Below are positions 1 to 5,770 of a stretch of 14,526 nucleotides of DNA, piece after piece. Source of the stretch: an uncultured Hyphomicrobiales bacterium (lineage in GTDB: Bacteria; Pseudomonadota; Alphaproteobacteria; Rhizobiales; Xanthobacteraceae); assembly GCA_903891395.1 (NCBI GenBank), contig CAITEM010000355.1, forward strand, positions 1 through 14,526, read 5' to 3'. The notes under the pieces were generated by a model, which was not told the origin of the DNA, did no database searches, and was given only the letters and a program-made list of their open reading frames with translations. The first letter of the stretch is position 1; every line of letters begins with the position of its first letter. Position numbers and translations under genes: made by a program.

Positions 1-948
1 AAGATGGCTTTCATCATCCGGCACACGTCGGGCATCGTCTGCGCCCCGCTCGGCGGCGAACTCGCGCGCAAGCTGCACCTTGATCCGATGGTGGCGGAAA
101 ACGACGCGCCGCTCGGCACCGCCTTTACCGTTACCGTGGACGTCAAGCACGGGCTGACGACCGGCATCTCGGCGGAGGAGCGCACCAACACCGTGCGCGC
201 GCTCGCCAATGACACTTCCGGCGCGTCTGACTTCGTGCGCCCCGGCCATGTGTTTCCGCTGGTCGCGCGCGAAGGCGGCGTGCTGATGCGCTCAGGTCAT
301 ACCGAAGCCTGCGTCGATCTCTGCCGCCTGGCCGGTCTGCCGCCGGTCGGCGTCCTGTCCGAACTGATGAAGGACGACGGCACCGTGATGCGCGGGCCGG
401 ACGTCGCGGCCTTTGCCGACAAGCACAAACTGGCGCAGGTCTCGATCGCTGAATTGATCGCCTATCGTCAGAGCCGCGACAAATTGGTCGAGCGCGTCTC
501 CGAATTCCAGCTCGGCTCTGACATCGGGCAGCTCAAGGGCTATGCCTATGTCACGCCGTTCGACCGCGTGCATCACATGGCCTTCGTCTACGGCGATGTC
601 GGCGACGGCAAGAACGTCCCGGCGCGCCTGCATCGGGCCGACGTGATCGGCGATGTGTTCGGCGGCGGAAAATCGATCCGCGCCGCGCTGGCGCGGTTCA
701 AGGCAGAGGGCCGTGGCGTCATCGTCTATCTGCGCGACGGAACCGCGGGTGTTCCGGTGGTCGTGCCGCAGGAAGCCGGCACCGAGGCAGCGCGGACCAA
801 GCAGTGGCGCGAAGTCGGTCTCGGCGCGCAAATTCTCAAAGACCTCGGTATTTCCTCGATCAAACTGCTGTCGTCGAGCAAACGCACTTATGTCGGCCTT
901 GGCGGTTTCGGCATCGAGATCGCGGCCACCGAAACGCTGGATAGCTGA
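1..948 (+). CDS. ribB: 3,4-dihydroxy-2-butanone 4-phosphate synthase with degenerate GTP cyclohydrolase II-like C-terminal domain (5' partial)
   Basis: This enzyme makes the four-carbon unit of riboflavin from ribulose 5-phosphate in the cytoplasm. The reading frame is open to base 1 and the first residues match the interior of RibB, so roughly the first 50 residues and the start lie outside the window. RibB signatures seen include RHTSGIVC near the beginning, RPGHVFPL, and the GHTEA and LMKDDGT regions, so this domain looks intact. From about window residue 165 the protein resembles RibA, but the cysteine-rich metal site (family pattern HSECLTGD ... LRCDCG) is replaced by HRADVIGD ... GGGKS, and the QEGR signature is replaced by RDGTAG. 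GTP cyclohydrolase II activity is therefore unlikely. Such RibB proteins with an inactive RibA-like tail (called RibBX in the literature) are known in Proteobacteria. A separate ribA would be expected elsewhere. Confidence 0.9.
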   Translation, partial: KMAFIIRHTSGIVCAPLGGELARKLHLDPMVAENDAPLGTAFTVTVDVKHGLTTGISAEERTNTVRALANDTSGASDFVRPGHVFPLVAREGGVLMRSGHTEACVDLCRLAGLPPVGVLSELMKDDGTVMRGPDVAAFADKHKLAQVSIAELIAYRQSRDKLVERVSEFQLGSDIGQLKGYAYVTPFDRVHHMAFVYGDVGDGKNVPARLHRADVIGDVFGGGKSIRAALARFKAEGRGVIVYLRDGTAGVPVVVPQEAGTEAARTKQWREVGLGAQILKDLGISSIKLLSSSKRTYVGLGGFGIEIAATETLDS

Positions 949-949
949 A

Positions 950-977
950 CGCATAAGTCGTGCGCCGGGCTTTTTTT
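950..977 (+). terminator. weak terminator-like element after ribB
   Basis: A short 4-bp stem (CGCA at 950-953 with TGCG at 961-964) is followed by a GC-rich stretch and an uninterrupted run of seven T at 971-977, directly after the ribB stop codon. The T run is typical of an intrinsic terminator but the stem is poor, so this is only a possible site. Confidence 0.25.
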
Positions 978-1005
978 CGCCTGCGCCCTGTGCCACGCTT
1001 TGCCG

Positions 1006-1863
1006 ATGAGGCGACACGGTCTCACCAAGGTCATCGCCGGTGCCGTTGCGGCCGCGGGCTTCGCGCTCGCCGCCGCCTGGGCCGCGCCCTACGCGCCGAA
1101 ATTTGCCGACAAGAGCCCTGGCGCCCTCCCGGTCGACGTCGAACTGGTAATCGCGGTCGACGTGTCTTACTCGATGGACCCGGAAGAGCAGGCGCTGCAG
1201 CGCGAAGGCTACATCACGGCGTTGACGTCGAAGGAGTTTCTCCGTGCGCTGCGTGAAGGCCCCAACGGCAAGATCGCCGTCACTTATTTCGAATGGGCGG
1301 GGCAGAGCGACCAGAAGGTCGTGATGCCATGGCGGCTGATTGACGGGCCTGAAGCGGCCGACGCGGTGGCGGCGGAAATTGCGCGCGCGCCCTATCGCCG
1401 CGCCTCGCGCACCTCGATTTCCGGTGCGCTGCAATTTGCCAAGCCGCTGTTCGACAACAGCGGCTATCGCGGGCTGCGCCGCGTCATCGACGTCTCCGGC
1501 GATGGCGCCAACAATAACGGCCCGCTGGTGGTGCCGACACGTGACGACGTGCTGGCCGCCGGCATTACCATCAACGGCCTGCCGATCATGCTGAAGCGGC
1601 CCAACATCGCCAGCATCGATATCGAAAATCTCGACGTCTATTACGAGGACTGTGTGATCGGCGGCCCCGGCGCGTTCGTCGTGCCGATCCGCGAGCGCGA
1701 GAAGTTCATCGAGGCGACGCGGACTAAACTGGTGCTGGAAGTCGCCGGCCGGCAGCCGGAAGAGCGCGTCATTCCGGTGTCATCCGAGGCGCCGCGCGTC
1801 TCCTGTACCATCGGCGAGAAGATGTGGCGCGACCGCTGGGGCGGCGGCATCGATTTTCAGTAA
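1006..1863 (+). CDS. DUF1194 domain-containing protein (secreted von Willebrand factor A-like)
   Basis: A 285-residue protein of unknown role from the DUF1194 family. It begins with a basic start (MRRHGLTK) and an alanine-rich hydrophobic stretch to about residue 28, consistent with a Sec signal peptide and a periplasmic location. The remainder is a von Willebrand A-type fold with the metal-ion-dependent adhesion site DxSxS seen as DVSYS at 52-56, a candidate Thr at about 136 and Asp at about 166 (DVSGDGANN), so it probably binds a divalent metal and a protein partner. I chose the ATG at 1006 over an in-frame TTG two codons upstream. No strong ribosome binding site is seen. It follows ribB by 57 bases and converges on an RNA methyltransferase gene. 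Family assignment is firm; function is unknown. Confidence 0.85.
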   Translation: MRRHGLTKVIAGAVAAAGFALAAAWAAPYAPKFADKSPGALPVDVELVIAVDVSYSMDPEEQALQREGYITALTSKEFLRALREGPNGKIAVTYFEWAGQSDQKVVMPWRLIDGPEAADAVAAEIARAPYRRASRTSISGALQFAKPLFDNSGYRGLRRVIDVSGDGANNNGPLVVPTRDDVLAAGITINGLPIMLKRPNIASIDIENLDVYYEDCVIGGPGAFVVPIREREKFIEATRTKLVLEVAGRQPEERVIPVSSEAPRVSCTIGEKMWRDRWGGGIDFQ

Positions 1864-1866
1864 GCC

Positions 1867-1962
1867 GTCACCCTGAGGTGGCCGCGCGAAGCGTGGCCTC
1901 GAAGGCGACGGCGCGGGTATGTCATCCTTCGAGGCTCGCTTCGCTCGCACCTCAGGATGCCG
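1867..1962. repeat. paired palindromic intergenic repeat, two inverted copies
   Basis: Two related units lie head to head. The first (about 1867-1910) runs GTCACCCTGAGGTG ... CCTCGAAGGCGAC. The second (about 1921-1962) runs GTCATCCTTCGAGG ... CACCTCAGGATGCC and is largely the reverse complement of the first. Each unit can itself fold into a hairpin; the second has TTCGAGGCTCGC facing GCTCGCACCTCAGG around its centre. Such GTCATCC-type palindromes are, from memory, abundant between genes in Bradyrhizobium relatives. The pair fills almost the whole gap between two convergent stop codons (1863 and 1965) and may serve as a two-way terminator. That role is inferred. Confidence 0.75.
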
Positions 1963-1964
1963 AA

Positions 1965-3203
1965 CTAGCGCTCGAACGTCGCCACCAGTTCGACGTGGAA
2001 CGAATAGCGAAACTGGTCGATCGGCGTGACGCCGGCGAGCTTGTAGCCGGCATCGACCAGAATGCGTGCGTCGCGCGCGAACGTCGTGGCGTCGCACGAC
2101 ACCGCGACGATTTTCGGCACCTTGCTCTTGGCCAGTTCGCGCACCTGCGCTTCGGCGCCCTGGCGCGGTGGATCGAACACCACGGCGTCGAAGTTCTTGA
2201 GCTCCGTCGCCATCAACGGCCGGCGGAACAGGTCGCGCGTTTGCGCTTCCACCTGCTTCAATCCCGATGTGGTCGTGGCCGCGCGCTCCAGCGCCTTGAT
2301 GGCGGGGCCTTCATTGTCGACGGCGGTTACGCGGGATTTTTCAGCCAACCGCAAAGCGAAGGTGCCGATACCGGAAAACAGATCCGCGACGCGCTTCGGC
2401 GTGCCGACATGGTCGAGGACCAGCTTCGCCAAAGCCGCTTCGCCTTCGGCGGTGGCTTGCAGGAATGCGCCGGGCGGCAGCGGCACGTGCGCCTTGCCGA
2501 TTCGCAAGGTCGGTTGCGAGCCTTGAGCAACCAGTTCGCCGTGACGCGTCAGCCGCGCCAGCCGGTGCTTGGCGACAAGAGTGGCCAGAATGCCGGTGCG
2601 CTGCGAGGTCAGCGGCCCCGAGCCGCGCACATCCATGTCGATGCCGGAATCGGTCGCCGTGACGTGGATGTCGAGCGGCTTGTCGGTGGCTTTCAGAATC
2701 TCTGCAATGGCCCAGGCGGCTTCGACGGCGCCGTCGAGGCCTTTGCTCAGTACCGGGCAGCGGTCGATGGCGACGATGTGATGGGCCCGTGGCGCCGCGA
2801 AGCCGACTTCCAAGAGATTACCTTGGCCGCGCCGCGCATGCAGCACCGCGCGGCGGCGGCCCTGGCCGTGCGCGTCGATAAGCGTGTTGACCGGAGCCAG
2901 CAAATTGGCGTGCGCCAGCGCCTCGACGACCAGTTCGCGTTTCCAGAGGTGATACTCGGGCAGCGACCAATGCTGCATGGCGCAGCCGCCGCAAATGCCG
3001 AAATGCTTACAGATCGGCGTCTCGCGCTCGTGACTCGGCCTGTCGATGTGAAGAAGATGCCGCCGGTCGGGATGTCCGGCGACAGCATCAACGGTAACGA
3101 TTTCGCCGGGCAGGGTGTAGGGCACGAAAACCGGCCCGATATTGGTGTCGGCGACGCCATCGCCGCGATGGCCGAGGCGGGCGATGGTCAGTTGTTCGGT
3201 CAT
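1965..3203 (-). CDS. TrmA/RumA-family RNA uracil-C5 methyltransferase (Fe-S, TRAM-type)
   Basis: Predicted S-adenosylmethionine-dependent enzyme that methylates C5 of a uracil, most likely in 23S rRNA. The 412-residue protein has an N-terminal TRAM-like RNA-binding segment (about 1-55). Four cysteines suited to a [4Fe-4S] cluster follow: Cys65, Cys71 and Cys74 in CKHFGICGGC, plus Cys149. The Rossmann methyltransferase domain carries DLFSGIG (274-280) for SAM binding, DPPRQG (344-349), the nucleophile Cys370 in VSCD and the base-like Glu405 in HVEL. All catalytic elements of the RlmC/RlmD/TrmA family are present. The exact target uracil cannot be told from sequence, so no symbol is given. The ATG start gives the usual TRAM opening. 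It lies 40 bases downstream of the MATE gene on the same strand. Confidence 0.92.
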   Translation of the reverse strand: MTEQLTIARLGHRGDGVADTNIGPVFVPYTLPGEIVTVDAVAGHPDRRHLLHIDRPSHERETPICKHFGICGGCAMQHWSLPEYHLWKRELVVEALAHANLLAPVNTLIDAHGQGRRRAVLHARRGQGNLLEVGFAAPRAHHIVAIDRCPVLSKGLDGAVEAAWAIAEILKATDKPLDIHVTATDSGIDMDVRGSGPLTSQRTGILATLVAKHRLARLTRHGELVAQGSQPTLRIGKAHVPLPPGAFLQATAEGEAALAKLVLDHVGTPKRVADLFSGIGTFALRLAEKSRVTAVDNEGPAIKALERAATTTSGLKQVEAQTRDLFRRPLMATELKNFDAVVFDPPRQGAEAQVRELAKSKVPKIVAVSCDATTFARDARILVDAGYKLAGVTPIDQFRYSFHVELVATFER

Positions 3204-3243
3204 GCACGGTGTCTATCGCAGGAGTGCGACAGGCCGCAACGCT

Positions 3244-4659
3244 TCATCCGCCGTGTCCCGGCGGCGCCGGCATATAGCCGCGGTTGGTCAGGACGTTGAA
3301 ACGCCAGACCAGCAGCAGCGCATAGACGCCCAATCCCAGCGAAAAGCCGGTCCAGACGCCGGATGCGCCCCATCCCGCCGGAAACGCCAGGGTGTATGAC
3401 GCGGTGAAACCGAACAGCCAGAAGCTGACGGCCGCAAAGAGCATCGGAATCCGGGTGTCGTTGAGTCCGCGCAAGGCGCCGGCGGTAATCGTCTGGATGC
3501 CGTCGACCACGAAGAAGGTCGCCCCGACGGCGAGCAAGGTGGCCGCGAGCGTCACCGTCGCGTTGCTCTCGGCCGTGCCGGTGCCGAGATACAGCAGCGG
3601 GATCGTGTGCCGGAACGTAACGATGAGCAGCACCATCACCGCCATGAAGATCGCGCCCAATCCGATCGCGGCGAAGCCGGCGCGCCTTGTGCCCGCGCTA
3701 TCGTTACGCCCGACCGCGTGGCCGACCCGCACGGTGGCCGCCATCGAAATGCCGAACGGCACCATGAAGAGGATCGCGGCGGTCTGCAAAGCGATCTGGT
3801 GCGCCGCCAGCGCGCTGGTGCCGATCCAGCCCATCAGAATGGCGGCGCTGGCGAACAGACCGTATTCCAGCAGGAACGCGGCCGAAATCGGTCCTCCGAC
3901 CGTGATCAGGCGCCACAGCAGTTTCCAGTCCGCACGCCAGAAGCGGTTGAGCACGCGGTACTTCTTGAACGGCCGTTGCGTGTAGGCGATCCAGAATCCC
4001 GCGATGCACATGGCCGTATTGATGAGCGTGGTCGCGGTGCCCGCACCCAACAGCTCAAGCCGCGGCAAGCCGAAGGCGCCGTAGATGAAGGCATAGGCAA
4101 GCAACACGTTGAGCGGGATCGCGGCAAGCGTGATCCACAGCGCAGGCGCCGGCCGGTTCACGGCGCTCATGAAGCCGCGCAAGGCAATGAACCACCAGGC
4201 CGGAATCATCGACCAGCTCAGCGGCAGAAGATATTGACTCGCGAGGCGCGCGCTGTCGCGGTCCTGGCCCAGCGCCAGGAGCAGGCTCTCGCCGCTGTGC
4301 TGGATGAGGACCAGCGGCACGCCGGCCATGACCGATACCCAGAGACCGACGCGCAACGCGCGGCGCACCATGCGCGGCTCGTGCGCGCCGAAGGCTTGCG
4401 CCGCCAGCGGCGCGACGGCGGACACCAGGCCCATGCCGAGCATGAAGCCGGCAAACAGAATCGTCTGGCCGAGGGCGGCGGCGGCGATCGCGTTGTCGCC
4501 AAGATGCCCGATCAGGACGAGGTCGCTGGTCATCATCGCCACTTGCCCGAGTTGCGTCAGCGCAATCGGCAAGGCGAGCTTGACCGTGCCGATCAGTTCG
4601 GCGCGCCAAAGGCCTCTGGTCCGCAGCGCGGCGGCGATGTGCGTGTTCAGGATGGTCAT
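3244..4659 (-). CDS. MATE family efflux transporter
   Basis: A 471-residue inner-membrane protein of the multidrug and toxin extrusion family, which exports cationic compounds by exchange with H+ or Na+. About twelve hydrophobic segments can be traced. The N-terminal repeat starts with LALPIALTQLGQVAMM and is followed by SDLVLIGHLG, the usual MATE entry. The second half shows the related opening VGGPISAAFLLEYGLF, and the GALRGLNDTR loop is characteristic. It resembles the NorM/human MATE side of the family. The reading frame extends upstream to a TTG at 4695, but the ATG at 4659 gives the expected N-terminus. A weak AAGG precedes it. It lies 108 bases downstream of tlyA and 40 bases upstream of the RNA methyltransferase. 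Substrate cannot be inferred. Confidence 0.92.
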   Translation of the reverse strand: MTILNTHIAAALRTRGLWRAELIGTVKLALPIALTQLGQVAMMTSDLVLIGHLGDNAIAAAALGQTILFAGFMLGMGLVSAVAPLAAQAFGAHEPRMVRRALRVGLWVSVMAGVPLVLIQHSGESLLLALGQDRDSARLASQYLLPLSWSMIPAWWFIALRGFMSAVNRPAPALWITLAAIPLNVLLAYAFIYGAFGLPRLELLGAGTATTLINTAMCIAGFWIAYTQRPFKKYRVLNRFWRADWKLLWRLITVGGPISAAFLLEYGLFASAAILMGWIGTSALAAHQIALQTAAILFMVPFGISMAATVRVGHAVGRNDSAGTRRAGFAAIGLGAIFMAVMVLLIVTFRHTIPLLYLGTGTAESNATVTLAATLLAVGATFFVVDGIQTITAGALRGLNDTRIPMLFAAVSFWLFGFTASYTLAFPAGWGASGVWTGFSLGLGVYALLLVWRFNVLTNRGYMPAPPGHGG

Positions 4660-4730
4660 GCGGAGAGACCTTAGCGCGGGTTGTGGCGAGACCAAGGCCC
4701 GGGGTGTCGCAGCCGGAACATCTATCAGAA

Positions 4731-4749
4731 GCGATCATCGATTGATCGC
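4731..4749. terminator. perfect stem-loop between tlyA and the MATE gene
   Basis: GCGATCA at 4731-4737 pairs perfectly with TGATCGC at 4743-4749 around a 5-base loop. It sits 19 bases after the tlyA stop codon on the minus strand. There is no clear T run after it, so it could be a weak terminator, an RNA-stabilising hairpin or an operator. Nothing else is recognisable in the 4660-4767 gap. Confidence 0.35.
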
Positions 4750-4767
4750 CCACCAAGATGAATGGCG

Positions 4768-5499
4768 TTAACGATTTTCGGCGCCGAGCAGGAATTCGGC
4801 GTTGCCGTCACCGCCGGTGATGGGGGACGGCTCGATACCGAGAATGCGCCAGCCGAGCGACGTAACAAATGCGGATATGTCATCGCACACCGCGGCCTGC
4901 ACGGCCGAGTCGCGTACGATGCCGCGTTTCAACGCCGCACGGCCGGCTTCGAATTGCGGCTTGATCAGCGCCACGAGTTGCGCCGGTGTTTTTGCCGACG
5001 CGATAGCGGCCGGCAGCACCAGCTTCAACGAGATGAAGCTGACGTCGATCACGATAAGATCGGGCGGGTCGCCGAGCCGTGCGGGGGACAGCGTGCGGAT
5101 GTCTGTTTCCTCAAGCGAGACGATCTCGGCCCGCGATCGCAGGCTGGCGTGCAGTTGTCCCTGTCCAACATCGACGGCGGTGATGCGCTTGGCGCCGCGC
5201 TCCAGGAGGACCTGCGTAAAGCCGCCGGTCGAGGCGCCGACATCGAGGCAAATCCGGCCGCGCGGGTCGAAACCGAAATGGTCGAGCGCCGCCGCAAGTT
5301 TCAGGCCGGCGCGGGACACATGCGGGTAGGCGGCGGTCGCCTGTAGAACCGCGTCGGCGGCGATGATTTCCGACGCCTTGCGCACGGGCACGTCGTTGGC
5401 GCGTACCAGTCCTGCCTCGATGGCAGCCTGCGCCTTGGCGCGGCTCTCGAACAGACCGCGTTCGACCAGCAGCCGATCGGCGCGTTGGCGTGTCGTCAT
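4768..5499 (-). CDS. tlyA: TlyA family rRNA (cytidine-2'-O)-methyltransferase
   Basis: A 243-residue protein, the usual size for TlyA, which methylates ribose 2'-O of cytidines in 16S and/or 23S rRNA; older annotations call it hemolysin. An S4 RNA-binding domain spans about residues 5-60 (RADRLLVERGLFESRAKA). An FtsJ/RrmJ-type methyltransferase domain follows, with the SAM-binding loop DVGASTGGFT at 86-95. The K-D-K-E tetrad of the family is recognisable as Lys67 (SRAGLKL), Asp152 (DVSFISL), Lys180 (IKPQFE) and Glu235 (NAEFL). The ATG start is unambiguous. It is on the same strand as dxs but separated from it by the oppositely oriented DUF6496 gene, so it likely has its own promoter in 5500-5583. 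Confidence 0.93.
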   Translation of the reverse strand: MTTRQRADRLLVERGLFESRAKAQAAIEAGLVRANDVPVRKASEIIAADAVLQATAAYPHVSRAGLKLAAALDHFGFDPRGRICLDVGASTGGFTQVLLERGAKRITAVDVGQGQLHASLRSRAEIVSLEETDIRTLSPARLGDPPDLIVIDVSFISLKLVLPAAIASAKTPAQLVALIKPQFEAGRAALKRGIVRDSAVQAAVCDDISAFVTSLGWRILGIEPSPITGGDGNAEFLLGAENR

Positions 5500-5519
5500 C
5501 GCTTGGCTACGGGGCGGCG

Positions 5520-5544
5520 GGAACCAGTTCTACACAAAATTGTT
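5520..5544 (+). promoter_or_regulatory. candidate EcfG-type (general stress sigma) promoter for the DUF6496 gene
   Basis: GGAAC at 5520-5524 is followed, after exactly 16 bases, by TGTT at 5541-5544. The alphaproteobacterial EcfG consensus, from memory, is GGAAC-N16/17-CGTT, so only one base of the -10 element differs. Position fits: the -10 lies about 40 bases before the DUF6496 ATG. It would make the basic protein part of the general stress response. Inferred from the motif alone. Confidence 0.42.
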
Positions 5545-5572
5545 ATCGCCATCGTTGAAGTGAAACAATTTT
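5536..5572. promoter_or_regulatory. perfect 9-bp inverted repeat in the tlyA/DUF6496 divergent region
   Basis: AAAATTGTT at 5536-5544 is repeated as its exact reverse complement AACAATTTT at 5564-5572, with a 19-base spacer. The left arm overlaps the candidate -10 element and the right arm ends one base before the AGGAG ribosome binding site. It could be a repressor operator covering the promoter. If transcription starts upstream, it could instead be an RNA hairpin beside the ribosome binding site. Half-sites are about 28 bp apart centre to centre. Confidence 0.45.
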
Positions 5573-5573
5573 C

Positions 5574-5578
5574 AGGAG
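5574..5578 (+). promoter_or_regulatory. ribosome binding site of the DUF6496 gene
   Basis: AGGAG sits five bases before the ATG at 5584 and fixes this start over upstream in-frame candidates. Confidence 0.75.
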
Positions 5579-5583
5579 CCACC

Positions 5584-5769
5584 ATGCCACAAAAATATTC
5601 CAAGGGCGCCTCGAAGTATGTCGAGCGCGCGATGAAGAAGCGCAAGAAGGGCACGCTCAAGAGCGGCGGCAGTGGCCGAAAGGTCAAAAGCAAGAAGCAG
5701 GCGATCGCGATCGGACTTTCGGAAGCCCGTAAGAAAGGCAAGAAAGTGCCGCGCAAGAAGCGGCAGTAG
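5584..5769 (+). CDS. small basic DUF6496 domain-containing protein
   Basis: A 61-residue, very lysine- and arginine-rich protein with the opening MPQKYSKGASKYVERAMKK and a basic C-terminus ending VPRKKRQ. It matches small DUF6496 proteins, whose function is unknown to me. The central part has a glycine/serine-rich turn (LKSGGSGRKVKS) followed by a likely helix (KQAIAIGLSEARKKG), so nucleic-acid binding is a reasonable guess. A strong AGGAG five bases upstream and an EcfG-like motif support real expression. The gene lies between tlyA and dxs on the opposite strand, and its stop codon is one base from the dxs stop codon. With no room for a terminator there, transcripts from either gene would run into the other. 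Confidence 0.8.
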   Translation: MPQKYSKGASKYVERAMKKRKKGTLKSGGSGRKVKSKKQAIAIGLSEARKKGKKVPRKKRQ

Positions 5770-5770
5770 G

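Noticed and set aside
292..1434. 380-codon minus-strand open frame spanning ribB and the DUF1194 gene
   Set aside because: It overlaps two clear genes on the other strand and their intergenic gap, with no conserved motif.
1824..3299. 491-codon plus-strand open frame opposite the RNA methyltransferase
   Set aside because: It is an antisense shadow of a complete, motif-rich methyltransferase gene in GC-rich DNA; its product is low-complexity Arg/Ala/Gln-rich with no recognisable domain.
3607..4674. 355-codon plus-strand open frame opposite the MATE gene
   Set aside because: Extremely Arg/Gln/His/Glu-rich composition mirrors hydrophobic codons on the other strand; not a plausible protein.
4715..4740. 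GGAAC upstream of the MATE/tlyA junction as an EcfG promoter
   Set aside because: No GTT element at the right spacing, and no plus-strand gene follows it.
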